From Lachnospiraceae bacterium (GTDB taxonomy: Bacteria; Bacillota_A; Clostridia; Lachnospirales; Lachnospiraceae), in contig JAFQDI010000209.1 of assembly GCA_017416055.1 (NCBI GenBank), positions 1 to 17,679 of the forward strand: DNA of 17,679 bases, in the 5' to 3' direction. Position 1 is the first letter of the stretch. Each line of letters begins with the position of its first letter. Shown here piece after piece: positions 8,478 to 15,548 of this stretch. The translations under genes and the position numbers were made by a program. The notes beneath the pieces are model-generated. The model did no database searches and was not told the DNA's origin. It saw only the letters and a list, made by a program, of their open reading frames with translations.

Positions 8478-10157
8478 ATGAAACGGTTAATTGGACTCTT
8501 TCTTGCAGCAACGATGGTATTCAGTTTGGTAACCGGATGTAGTGTTGATTCCGATGAGGATACATCCACCGGGACTAACCTTGAAGTCGGAACTCAGAGC
8601 ACTGAAAGTGGAGAAACAACAACCGAGGCACCCACAGAGGAAGTTACCGAGGCACCTACAGAGGAACCGAGGAATGAGATTCAGTATCCGCTGACCGATG
8701 CCGGTTCTCTGAGCTGGTACGTAAAGGACGGGATTAACATACATCTCGATTATGATTGGGATGTATCAAAATCGCCTTTGCACAATTATCTGAAGGTCGC
8801 AACCGGCGTGGATATTGAGTGGCAGTTTCCGCAGAATCACAATATTAATATCATGGACATTCCTTTTATCGCTACCGGAAGCGATTTGGATTTCGAGAGG
8901 TTGTTCGCGGACGGATTGATCCGGGACCTCACCCCTTATCTGGAAGAGTATGCACCGGATTACTGGGCATGGCTGAATGAGGATGAGGCGCGGATGAAAA
9001 AGATTGCTTTGACGACCGGAGAGATCGTATACTTTGCCTGCGGCGTTGAGGAAGAGTATACCTGCACTTATGGACCGATTATCCGCAAAGATTGGCTGGA
9101 TGAGTGTGGGCTGGAGATCCCTTATACGCTGGATGAGTGGGAGACGGTTCTTAAAGCATTTAGAGACAAATACGATATCGCGCCTTTTAATACGACGAGA
9201 TCAATTTGGAAAAAAATGCTTGGTTTGGCATCGGGGACAGGTGCGCATGGTGGACTGAATCTGATGCTATATCAGGAAAATGGCGAGATTAAGTGCGCAC
9301 AGCTTCAAGAAGAGTGGAAAGAGCTGATTGTAACGATGAATCGTTGGTTTGAGGAAGGCCTGATTGATCCTGGAATAGAAACAAGCAGCCCCAAGAGCCA
9401 TATTGTTCGTGAGGCATCACGGGGCCATATCGGTCTTACTGTCGTTGATGAGTCTGGAATGGCCCAAATCATGTCCGCAGAGACGAATGACGAGATTTCG
9501 GTTAATCCGCATACTCCTGCAGAATGGATTGCAATTCCTTATCCGGTATTGAACAAAGGCGATCAGCCGGTCTATACCCATTACGAGGGAATGGACATTT
9601 CCGCCGGCACGTTTATCACCACAGAGTGTCCGGAGGAAAAATTAATCACTGCGATCAAGATGTTGAACTATGGCTATACCGAGGAAGGGAAGCTCACCTG
9701 GAATTTCGGCGAACAGGGTGTGAGCTGGGATTATGATGAGCAGGGTGAAGTACAGTTGATGGAGTTGGTCTTGAATGATGAGAGCGGGAAGAGTAGTGCA
9801 CTCAGTAAATATTCTCCGATGAATTATTTGGTTGCACCTACGATCAAAATGGATCGATTTACAGAGCTAAAATATGATACAAGTATCCTTGATGCACTTG
9901 AAGTATGGGGCAGAAACACTGCAAATCATCAGTATTACATTGATCAATTGAGAAGTGCAAAGGAAGATGCGAATCGATGCGCTGACCTTGAGTCTACCCT
10001 TGACACTTTCCTGTTTGGGTTTGCCATGAGGTGTATCCAAGGAGAGTACGATATTGTGGCAGATTGGGATTTCATGGTAAACGAACTGAAAACCCTGGGC
10101 CTGGAGGAGTACATCCAAATCACCCAGAAAGCATACGATCGTACCTACAAAGATTAA
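8478..10157 (+). CDS. Family 1 extracellular solute-binding lipoprotein
   Basis: The protein has 559 residues. Residues 1-20 are a lipoprotein signal with lipobox VTGC and anchor Cys21. A Thr/Glu/Pro-rich spacer (EAPTEEVTEAPTEEP) runs to about residue 72. The rest resembles the large binding proteins of carbohydrate ABC importers (LplA/YtcQ type): LIRDLTPYLEEYAPDYWAWL, then IIRKDWLDECGLEIPYTLDE and a following WETVLKAF, which is the classic RKDWLD.LGL..P.T.DE pattern. It would capture a sugar or other solute outside the membrane. No permease or ATPase gene lies next to it, so either the partners are elsewhere or it acts as a sensor. A GAAAGGAGAACG ribosome binding site precedes the ATG. The gene ends at a terminator shared with the convergent DeoR gene. 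Whether that regulator controls it cannot be seen. Confidence 0.85.
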   Translation: MKRLIGLFLAATMVFSLVTGCSVDSDEDTSTGTNLEVGTQSTESGETTTEAPTEEVTEAPTEEPRNEIQYPLTDAGSLSWYVKDGINIHLDYDWDVSKSPLHNYLKVATGVDIEWQFPQNHNINIMDIPFIATGSDLDFERLFADGLIRDLTPYLEEYAPDYWAWLNEDEARMKKIALTTGEIVYFACGVEEEYTCTYGPIIRKDWLDECGLEIPYTLDEWETVLKAFRDKYDIAPFNTTRSIWKKMLGLASGTGAHGGLNLMLYQENGEIKCAQLQEEWKELIVTMNRWFEEGLIDPGIETSSPKSHIVREASRGHIGLTVVDESGMAQIMSAETNDEISVNPHTPAEWIAIPYPVLNKGDQPVYTHYEGMDISAGTFITTECPEEKLITAIKMLNYGYTEEGKLTWNFGEQGVSWDYDEQGEVQLMELVLNDESGKSSALSKYSPMNYLVAPTIKMDRFTELKYDTSILDALEVWGRNTANHQYYIDQLRSAKEDANRCADLESTLDTFLFGFAMRCIQGEYDIVADWDFMVNELKTLGLEEYIQITQKAYDRTYKD

Positions 10158-10159
10158 CA

Positions 10160-10185
10160 AAACGGGTGAGCTTGCTCACCCGTTT
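10160..10185. terminator. Bidirectional terminator between convergent genes
   Basis: AACGGGTGAG (10161-10170) and CTCACCCGTT (10175-10184) form a perfect 10-bp stem around a 4-nt loop, with A residues on the left and T residues on the right. On the minus strand the T-rich tail (TTTTGTT) is better. The stop codon of the minus-strand DeoR gene (10176-10178) lies inside the stem. Confidence 0.75.
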
Positions 10186-10907
10186 ACCTGTATACTCTCC
10201 GGCAATGTCGCATTGCAGATGATCCTATCCACATCGGTGCTGTCGCACAGCTTGAACAGATAGGATTGGCCGATTTTGGAAGAATCGCAGAGAAAATAGC
10301 TTTTTGTCGCACGGGTTAGCATGATCTTCCGAAGCGCAGTTTCCTCCTCAGAGAAATCGGTGATCTCTCCGGAAAGGGAGAGTCCCTGAGCGGAGAAAAA
10401 GAGGTAGTCAGCGTAGAAATCCTTTAACATATTGATTGCTGAAGGGCCGGCAAAGGCGCGGTTTCGGGCGATAAAGTTTCCACCGGTACAATAGATTCGG
10501 ATATCGGAGTTTTCCAACTGATGAACCACCCTTAAAGAGTTGGTGATGACCGTCAGGTTTCGATAATGCGTCAGGTAAGGAATCATGTGTTGGACCGTCG
10601 AGGAGGCATCCATGATGATCGTCGCACCGTCATGGAGAAACTCGGCAGCCTTGGCAGCGATCAAATCCTTTTGCGGGCGGCTTTCCTGCTCGCGCAAGAG
10701 CAGAGGGAGATCACTGGAACTGGCGTACTTGGAAAGCATGACCCCACCGTATATGCGCTTCACCAGCCCCAATTTTTCTAAAGCGTTTAAGTCGCGGCGG
10801 ACAGTCGCCTCGCTGACATACAGTTCTTTTGAAAGATCGGCAATGCCAATCGTCCTTTTTTGTTCAAGGACAGCCAGAATTTCGTCTTGACGTTCGTACT
10901 GAAGCAT
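10176..10907 (-). CDS. DeoR-family transcriptional regulator
   Basis: The protein has 243 residues. The N-terminal winged helix-turn-helix spans about residues 1-57. YERQDEILAVLEQKRTIGIA is the family opening, VSEATVRRDLNALE (31-44) the recognition helix, and RIYGGVML the wing. The C-terminal part is the DeoR sensor domain, which binds phosphorylated sugars or similar metabolites and shares the sugar-isomerase fold. Its landmarks include DGATIIMDASSTV, YCTGGNF and the FLCDSSKIG text near the end. Members usually repress a neighbouring catabolic operon. A GGAAGGGG ribosome binding site precedes the ATG at 10907. It is divergent from the dehydrogenase and oxidoreductase pair, which makes that pair the most likely target. 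The effector is unknown. Confidence 0.9.
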   Translation of the reverse strand: MLQYERQDEILAVLEQKRTIGIADLSKELYVSEATVRRDLNALEKLGLVKRIYGGVMLSKYASSSDLPLLLREQESRPQKDLIAAKAAEFLHDGATIIMDASSTVQHMIPYLTHYRNLTVITNSLRVVHQLENSDIRIYCTGGNFIARNRAFAGPSAINMLKDFYADYLFFSAQGLSLSGEITDFSEEETALRKIMLTRATKSYFLCDSSKIGQSYLFKLCDSTDVDRIICNATLPESIQVNG

Positions 10908-11037
10908 ATCGGATCCCCTTCCTTTTCCTTAGAAAACAGTATACACTGAGTTTATTTGAGCAGTGTGAAATATGTTGAAAAAGTTTGATCGAATTTTTGC
11001 AAAAAAGATGACAAACTTCCGAGTTGTCCGCCGCCTA

Positions 11038-11066
11038 TTGACGGTCAAAAGCGGAAGATATATAGT
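11038..11066 (+). promoter_or_regulatory. Promoter of the dehydrogenase-oxidoreductase pair
   Basis: TTGACG (-35, 11038-11043) and TATAGT (-10, 11061-11066) are separated by 17 bp. Transcription would start near 11073, giving a leader of about 87 nt. The -35 overlaps a small palindrome, TTGACGGTCAA (11038-11048). Confidence 0.75.
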
Positions 11067-11093
11067 GATTATAAAGAGAAAACAGAGAAAATA

Positions 11094-11118
11094 CAAGCCC
11101 GTTTTCAAAACAGGCTTG
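11094..11118. promoter_or_regulatory. 25-nt palindrome in the leader, candidate operator
   Basis: CAAGCC and GGCTTG flank GTTTT and AAAAC around a central C, with one C/A mismatched pair. The result is a nearly perfect 25-nt dyad about 20-45 nt downstream of the predicted transcription start. Its position suits a repressor binding site for the divergent DeoR protein. An RNA hairpin in the leader is the alternative. There is no T tract immediately after it, so it is not an obvious terminator. Confidence 0.5.
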
Positions 11119-11159
11119 AAAAACAATGAAAAAGAATGAAGAGTTAAGGAGGAGTAAAG

Positions 11160-12197
11160 ATGAGTACAATTGTAATTGTGGGTTCCGGTATGATGGGTTC
11201 TGCGCTGGCAGTGCCGTTATGCGAGAATGGTCATAAGGTGAGACTGGTTGGTTCGCCGCTTGATCGGGCGATCATCGAGCATGGACGCAAGACCAATGAA
11301 CATCTGACGATGAAGCGAGTGATGCCGGAAAATGTGGAATGGTATTATATTGAGGAAGTAAAGGAAGCGATGGAGGGCGCAGATCTGTATATCAATGGTG
11401 TATCCAGCTTCGGTCTTGACTGGTTTATCAAGGAGATGATTCCTCAGATCCCTGAGAATCTGCCGGTGCTGTCCGTTACCAAGGGTATGATCAATTACCC
11501 CGACGGAACACTGAAGTCTTATCCCGAGATTTTTGAGGAGAGTACAGAGAAGAAGATTTCCTTCAACGCGATCGGCGGCCCTTGCACCAGCTATGAGTTG
11601 GCAGATAGGGATTTCACCGAGGTTACCTTCTGCGGCCGTGATATGAAGATGCTGCGCTGGATCAAGTCTCTGTTTGAGACCGAGTATTACAATGTGAGTT
11701 TGTCCACCGATGTTCGCGGAGTTGAGTGTGCGGTTGCAATGAAGAACGCATACGCACTGGGTGTCAGCCTTGCAATTGGTATGTCCTACAAGCGTGAGGG
11801 TAGAGAATTTGAACATTACAATTCCCAGGCGGCCCTGTTTGGACAGAGTGTGGTGGAGATGATCAAGCTGTTGGATCTGTGTGGAGGCCATCCCTCTAAT
11901 GTGCGTCTGTTGTCGGGCGATCTGTATGTGACCGTATTCGGTGGACGTACCCGAAAGATCGGAACTCTTCTGGGAACCGGCATGGCTTTTGATGAGGCGA
12001 TGAATGTACTGGCCGGTGTAACACTGGAGTCTATCGTTATCGCGACCAGAACCGCCGAGGCGGTTCGTGCGCTGATCGCAGCCGGAAAGGTGAAGGCAGA
12101 GGACTTCCCTCTTCTCCTGCACGTGGATGAATTGATCAATCAGGGCAAGGAACTGAATGTGCCCTGGAAGGCTTTCGAGTACGAGTTCGTTGGGTAA
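11160..12197 (+). CDS. GpsA-like NAD(P)-dependent dehydrogenase (glycerol-3-phosphate dehydrogenase family)
   Basis: The cytoplasmic protein has 345 residues. The Rossmann dinucleotide motif is VGSGMMGSALA (7-17). Family landmarks follow in order: SVTKGM (105-110, Lys108), IGGPCTSYELADR (138-150, matching the GPS.A.E/LA pattern), GVECAVAMKNAYALG (187-201, Lys195 equivalent to the catalytic Lys of GpsA) and GDLYVTVFGGRTRKIGTLLG (253-272, like the GDL..T.....RN..FG segment). It therefore belongs to the GpsA family. Several signature positions differ from housekeeping GpsA (for example MKNAYALG, and an Arg-rich FGGRTRK in place of CTSNQSRN-like text), so a different sugar- or polyol-phosphate substrate is plausible. 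It has a strong AAGGAGGAG ribosome binding site and forms a pair with the FAD oxidoreductase gene 86 bases downstream. Confidence 0.82.
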   Translation: MSTIVIVGSGMMGSALAVPLCENGHKVRLVGSPLDRAIIEHGRKTNEHLTMKRVMPENVEWYYIEEVKEAMEGADLYINGVSSFGLDWFIKEMIPQIPENLPVLSVTKGMINYPDGTLKSYPEIFEESTEKKISFNAIGGPCTSYELADRDFTEVTFCGRDMKMLRWIKSLFETEYYNVSLSTDVRGVECAVAMKNAYALGVSLAIGMSYKREGREFEHYNSQAALFGQSVVEMIKLLDLCGGHPSNVRLLSGDLYVTVFGGRTRKIGTLLGTGMAFDEAMNVLAGVTLESIVIATRTAEAVRALIAAGKVKAEDFPLLLHVDELINQGKELNVPWKAFEYEFVG

Positions 12198-12206
12198 AGA
12201 AAGAAT

Positions 12207-12232
12207 CGCATTGCTTATCTAAAGCGGATGTG
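12207..12232 (+). other. Small stem-loop between the dehydrogenase and oxidoreductase genes
   Basis: CGCAT/ATGTG and GCTT/AAGC arms stack around an ATCTA loop with one asymmetric internal bulge. No T tract follows, so it is probably not a terminator. It could adjust mRNA stability between the two genes, or it could be chance. Confidence 0.25.
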
Positions 12233-12283
12233 CTAAACTAAAAACATTGAATATTCACGAACACAAATAGCAGGAGGGCGACG

Positions 12284-13663
12284 ATGGAAAAGATTGTTAA
12301 ACAGTTGGAAATTCCGGTGAAATACGGATGCGATGTGGTTGTGGTCGGAGGCGGACCTGCAGGATTTTGCGCAGCGATCGCAGCAGCGCGCAATGGGGCA
12401 AATACGATTATGGTGGAAAAGTACGGTTGTGCCGGTGGTATGGCGACGGTCGGATTGGTTGCACCGTTTATGACCTCCTACAACAAATCCGGTGATCAGA
12501 TGATTATCCGAGGAATGTACGAAGAATTGGTGCAGCGTTTGATCGCTGAGGACGGTGCGATCCATCCCGAGGAGTGCAGAGCGGGAGATCAGATCACAGG
12601 ATACCATTTCCGGGGCCATGATCATTGCGGAGCCTTTGACGCAGAGGTGCTGAAACGTGTTCTTGATGACATGCTGACTGAGGCGAACGTGAAAACGCTG
12701 TACCATACCAGTTTTGTGGAGCCACTGGTGGAGAATGATTGCATGAAAGGTGTAATTGTTCATTCCAAGAGCGGGCTGGAGGCGATCGAAGCAAAGGTTG
12801 TGATCGATTGCAGTGGAGACGCGGATGTTGCGTACCGCGCCGGCGTACCCTGTGAGTTGGGCGATCCGGCGAGAGGGGCCATGCAGCCGGTGACCATGTT
12901 CTTCCGCATCGGAAATGTGGACTGGGAGAAGGTTGACGAGACGTTCCAGGAAGGGGTAAAAGAGCGCGGTATTCCGACGAATGGTGTGTTCAGAGAGTTT
13001 CTGGATCAGGCCCGTGCGAATGGTGATTTCAATGTGGAAAGAAGATCGGTGGGGATTTACCGCAGCGTAAAAAAAGACGAATTCAGCGTGAATATCTCCC
13101 GAATCAACGGCATCGACGGAACAGATGTTGAGGACCTGTCAAAGGCTGAGATGATCGGTCGCAAACAGGTGGAAGAGATTTATAACTTCTTGAAGAAATA
13201 TATTCCCGGCTGTGAGAATGCGAAGCTGATGAGCAGCGCATCCACCATCGGCATCCGTGAAACCCGCCATATTAAAGGAGATGCAACGCTGACGACGGAG
13301 GACGTGCTGAATGGAAATATTCCGGAGGATGTGATTCTTTTGGCATCAAATTCTATCGATGTGCATGGAGCAGCCGGTGCAGCCGGAACGAAATACGTGA
13401 CCATTGAAAATGGTGAATGGTATGGAGTATCGTATAAGAGTTTGGTTCCGGTGAAAATCGATCAGTTGCTGGTGGCAGGAAGAAGTCTTTCTGCGACTTC
13501 CGAGGCGGCAGGTGCAGTGCGTGTGATGCCTCCCTGTATGGAGATGGGACATGCGGCAGGAGTGGCTGCGACACAGGCGATCAAAGACGGATGTTTGGTG
13601 CGGAATGTGGATGTGAAGGCTGTGCAGGCGCAGATGGTGAAGGAAGGAAGCTTCCTGGGCTGA
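12284..13663 (+). CDS. FAD-dependent oxidoreductase
   Basis: The protein has 459 residues. The N-terminal FAD-binding motif is VVVVGGGPAGFCAAIAAAR (18-36), followed by VEKYGCAGGMATVGLV, in which the acidic residue after the second strand contacts the FAD ribose. VVIDCSGDADVAYRAG in the middle and VAGRSLSATSEAAGAVRVMP near residues 396-415 are typical of the FAD_oxidored (Pfam PF12831-type) family. The flanking CMEMGHAAGVAATQA is the C-terminal FAD-contact helix. Substrates in this family are poorly known. Pairing with a GpsA-like dehydrogenase and a DeoR regulator suggests oxidation or reduction of a sugar-derived metabolite. AGGAGGGCGACG precedes the ATG. A strong terminator follows 54 bases after the stop. 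Confidence 0.88.
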   Translation: MEKIVKQLEIPVKYGCDVVVVGGGPAGFCAAIAAARNGANTIMVEKYGCAGGMATVGLVAPFMTSYNKSGDQMIIRGMYEELVQRLIAEDGAIHPEECRAGDQITGYHFRGHDHCGAFDAEVLKRVLDDMLTEANVKTLYHTSFVEPLVENDCMKGVIVHSKSGLEAIEAKVVIDCSGDADVAYRAGVPCELGDPARGAMQPVTMFFRIGNVDWEKVDETFQEGVKERGIPTNGVFREFLDQARANGDFNVERRSVGIYRSVKKDEFSVNISRINGIDGTDVEDLSKAEMIGRKQVEEIYNFLKKYIPGCENAKLMSSASTIGIRETRHIKGDATLTTEDVLNGNIPEDVILLASNSIDVHGAAGAAGTKYVTIENGEWYGVSYKSLVPVKIDQLLVAGRSLSATSEAAGAVRVMPPCMEMGHAAGVAATQAIKDGCLVRNVDVKAVQAQMVKEGSFLG

Positions 13664-13717
13664 GCAGTGTTGAAGATAGGAAAAGGGTTGTTACATAACG
13701 ACAGATACCTTTGAATC

Positions 13718-13778
13718 AAAAAGAAGTTGACCGGAGCGAGAGCGTGTTTCTCGAGTTTGTTCCGGTCAACTTCTTTTT
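13718..13778. terminator. Very strong bidirectional terminator
   Basis: An 18-bp perfect inverted repeat (13718-13735 with 13761-13778) has A residues at its left end and T residues at its right. The 25-nt loop holds a smaller CGAGA/TCTCG stem. It ends transcription of the oxidoreductase operon on the plus strand and of rtcB-prfH on the minus strand. Confidence 0.92.
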
Positions 13779-13822
13779 TTGATAGAGTTGTTATGGTTTT
13801 GCAACGGCTTCTTAATGAACAG

Positions 13823-14413
13823 TTATAAAGGTTTAAAATCTATGCCGCTATACTTATGAGAAGCTTCGCCTCTGACAATTTGTGTATGACGTTTCCATAC
13901 ATCGTTGACAGCCTGGGCTTTTCTCTGAGTATTGATGAGAGAGATGGCTGCTTTCAGCTTCGCCACCGCTCGCTGCTTGTTCATATATTGACTGCGTTCC
14001 TCGGTACAGACTGCACTCAGGCCGGTGGGAACATAAATGGCTCGTACACCGGTTTCTACTTTGTTTACATTCTGGCCACCGTTACCGCTGCTGTGAAAGG
14101 TTTCGAAGGTGACTTGATTCTCATCGAATGCCTCAACTTCTGCGACCTGACACAGGCTAAAATCGAGGAACCAGTTTTTTCGCTTGTGTCCGGGGCGGTA
14201 GGCGCTCTGCCAGACCCACTGGATTGATCCGACGTATTCCGTCAAATCATCGGGGGTAGAGATGCGGACAGAACGATAGGTTTCGGAAAAACTCCCTTCC
14301 GAATAGTCAAGAACAGTGATATTGTGGTGTTTCTGAAGATAGGCTAAAAATTTGGCTACGCCCAACTCACATTCGGCCGGACCCTGTCCGGAACTGATCT
14401 GATAAATCATCAT
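13823..14413 (-). CDS. prfH: Peptide chain release factor homologue PrfH
   Basis: The protein has 196 residues and is a class I release factor relative that lacks the stop-codon recognition domain of RF1 and RF2. The peptidyl-hydrolysis loop is HSSGNGGQNVNKVET, with GGQ at residues 112-114. Family-specific text includes ISSGQGPAECELGVAKF at the N-terminus and AYRPGHKRKNWF before the GGQ domain, with a basic C-terminal tail (KRHTQIVRGEASHKY). PrfH proteins have been shown to release peptides from ribosomes whose 16S rRNA decoding centre is cut, and they are encoded beside an RtcB ligase that reseals the RNA. The start at 14413 overlaps the rtcB stop by 4 nt (ATGA). A second ATG follows at once. 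AGGTGATGA acts as ribosome binding site. Confidence 0.93.
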   Translation of the reverse strand: MMIYQISSGQGPAECELGVAKFLAYLQKHHNITVLDYSEGSFSETYRSVRISTPDDLTEYVGSIQWVWQSAYRPGHKRKNWFLDFSLCQVAEVEAFDENQVTFETFHSSGNGGQNVNKVETGVRAIYVPTGLSAVCTEERSQYMNKQRAVAKLKAAISLINTQRKAQAVNDVWKRHTQIVRGEASHKYSGIDFKPL

Positions 14414-15510
14414 TCATCACCTGCCTTGAAGTTATATACAGGAATAATGCGCTCTGTCAATGTAACGGCATCTCTGATTTGGGAAATAATCGCTTCCATC
14501 GGCTTGTAGGCCATCGGGCTTTCATCTAGGGTATCGCGGGAAACAGAGGTGGAATAGATTCCTTTCATCTCTTTTTTGTATTGGGAGAGGGTGATGGAGT
14601 TTTTGGCCTCCTGACGGCTCATCAGCCGCCCTGCTCCATGAGGAGCGGAGTAATTCCAGTCTTCATTGCCCTTTCCTCGTCCGATCAGACAGCCATCCCG
14701 CATGTTCATCGGGATAATGACCGGTTCATTTTCCTCGGCGGAGATTGCACCTTTGCGCATGATCATCGATTTGCGGTCAAAGTAGTTGTGAACGCATTCG
14801 AAGGACTCAATCACCGAAAGCTTCATGCCCTTACAAATTTCGTCGGCAATTGCGTGTCGGCTAATTCGCGCAAACTCCTGTGCGATGTCAAGATCATGCA
14901 GGTAATCTGTCATCAGATCTCCTGTAGCGTATGCCAACTCATAGGGGACTTCTTTGGGAGAAGTGCGGAATGCCGCATCGTGATAATGGGTCGCAACTTC
15001 CACACCGAGATGGCGGCTGCCGGAGTGAATAATGAGCCAGTAGGAGCCATCATCTCCCCGGTCAATTTCGATAAAATGATTTCCGCCCCCCAGAGTGCCA
15101 ATGCTCAGGCGGGCCTTGTCCTTTCGGATGTGTTGCTGACACTTTAAACAGTCCAGATCGATCTGTTCAGCGTAGCGATGAACAGAAGAACGGATGTTGC
15201 GGCCTGCGGGAATTTTTTCGTGGATCAATTTGTCCAGTTTCTGAAGCTCCATGCGCTTTCCGCTCAGTTTTAATGCGCTGATACCGCAGCCAATATCCAC
15301 GCCGATGAGACCGGGAGCAATCTTGTCGGTGATAGTCATGGTAGTGCCGACCACACAGCCTTTGCCGGAATGCACGTCCGGCATGATTCGGATCCGGCTT
15401 CCCTCTGACACTGGGCATCCGCAAAAAGCCTTGATCAAGCCTTCGGCACCGGAGTCCAAGGTGTCCGTAAAAACAATGGCTTGGTTGTAGGTATTAGAAA
15501 TGGTAAGCAT
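14410..15510 (-). CDS. rtcB: RNA ligase RtcB (RtcB-PrfH module type)
   Basis: RtcB joins RNA 3'-phosphate or 2',3'-cyclic phosphate ends to 5'-OH ends using GTP and Mn2+. From 15510 the protein has 366 residues, shorter than the tRNA-splicing RtcB of archaea. Key parts are DVHSGKGCVVG (45-55), GVDIGCG (70-76, metal ligands Asp72 and Cys75), GGGNHF (141-146, His145), HSGSRHLG (162-169, His162), VHNYFD (His241) and APHGAGRLMSR (289-299, with the guanylated His291). All expected active-site residues are present. The frame is open from 15543. I choose 15510 because GAGGTACACCT lies just before it and MLTISNTYNQA is the usual start. It is co-transcribed and translationally coupled with prfH, and begins 38 bases after the M42 peptidase gene. 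Confidence 0.95.
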   Translation of the reverse strand: MLTISNTYNQAIVFTDTLDSGAEGLIKAFCGCPVSEGSRIRIMPDVHSGKGCVVGTTMTITDKIAPGLIGVDIGCGISALKLSGKRMELQKLDKLIHEKIPAGRNIRSSVHRYAEQIDLDCLKCQQHIRKDKARLSIGTLGGGNHFIEIDRGDDGSYWLIIHSGSRHLGVEVATHYHDAAFRTSPKEVPYELAYATGDLMTDYLHDLDIAQEFARISRHAIADEICKGMKLSVIESFECVHNYFDRKSMIMRKGAISAEENEPVIIPMNMRDGCLIGRGKGNEDWNYSAPHGAGRLMSRQEAKNSITLSQYKKEMKGIYSTSVSRDTLDESPMAYKPMEAIISQIRDAVTLTERIIPVYNFKAGDE

Positions 15511-15523
15511 AGGTGTACCTCGT

Positions 15524-15548
15524 GATGAGTATGCTCTTTGCACTCATC
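15524..15548 (-). other. Hairpin between the M42 peptidase and rtcB
   Basis: GATGAGT and ACTCATC arms (15524-15530 and 15542-15548) form a 7-bp stem just before the rtcB ribosome binding site. No T tract follows on the minus strand, so it is not a clear terminator. It could tune expression of rtcB relative to the upstream gene. Confidence 0.3.

Noticed and set aside
11038..11048. TTGACGGTCAA palindrome repeated at 17278-17288 as a common regulator site
   Set aside because: An 11-base match is easily chance, and the first copy overlaps a -35 box while the second lies downstream of a -10 box, so the positions do not agree.
11217..12122. Minus-strand reading frame of 301 codons opposite the GpsA-like gene
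   Set aside because: It is antisense to a gene with clear Rossmann and catalytic motifs, and has no domain of its own.
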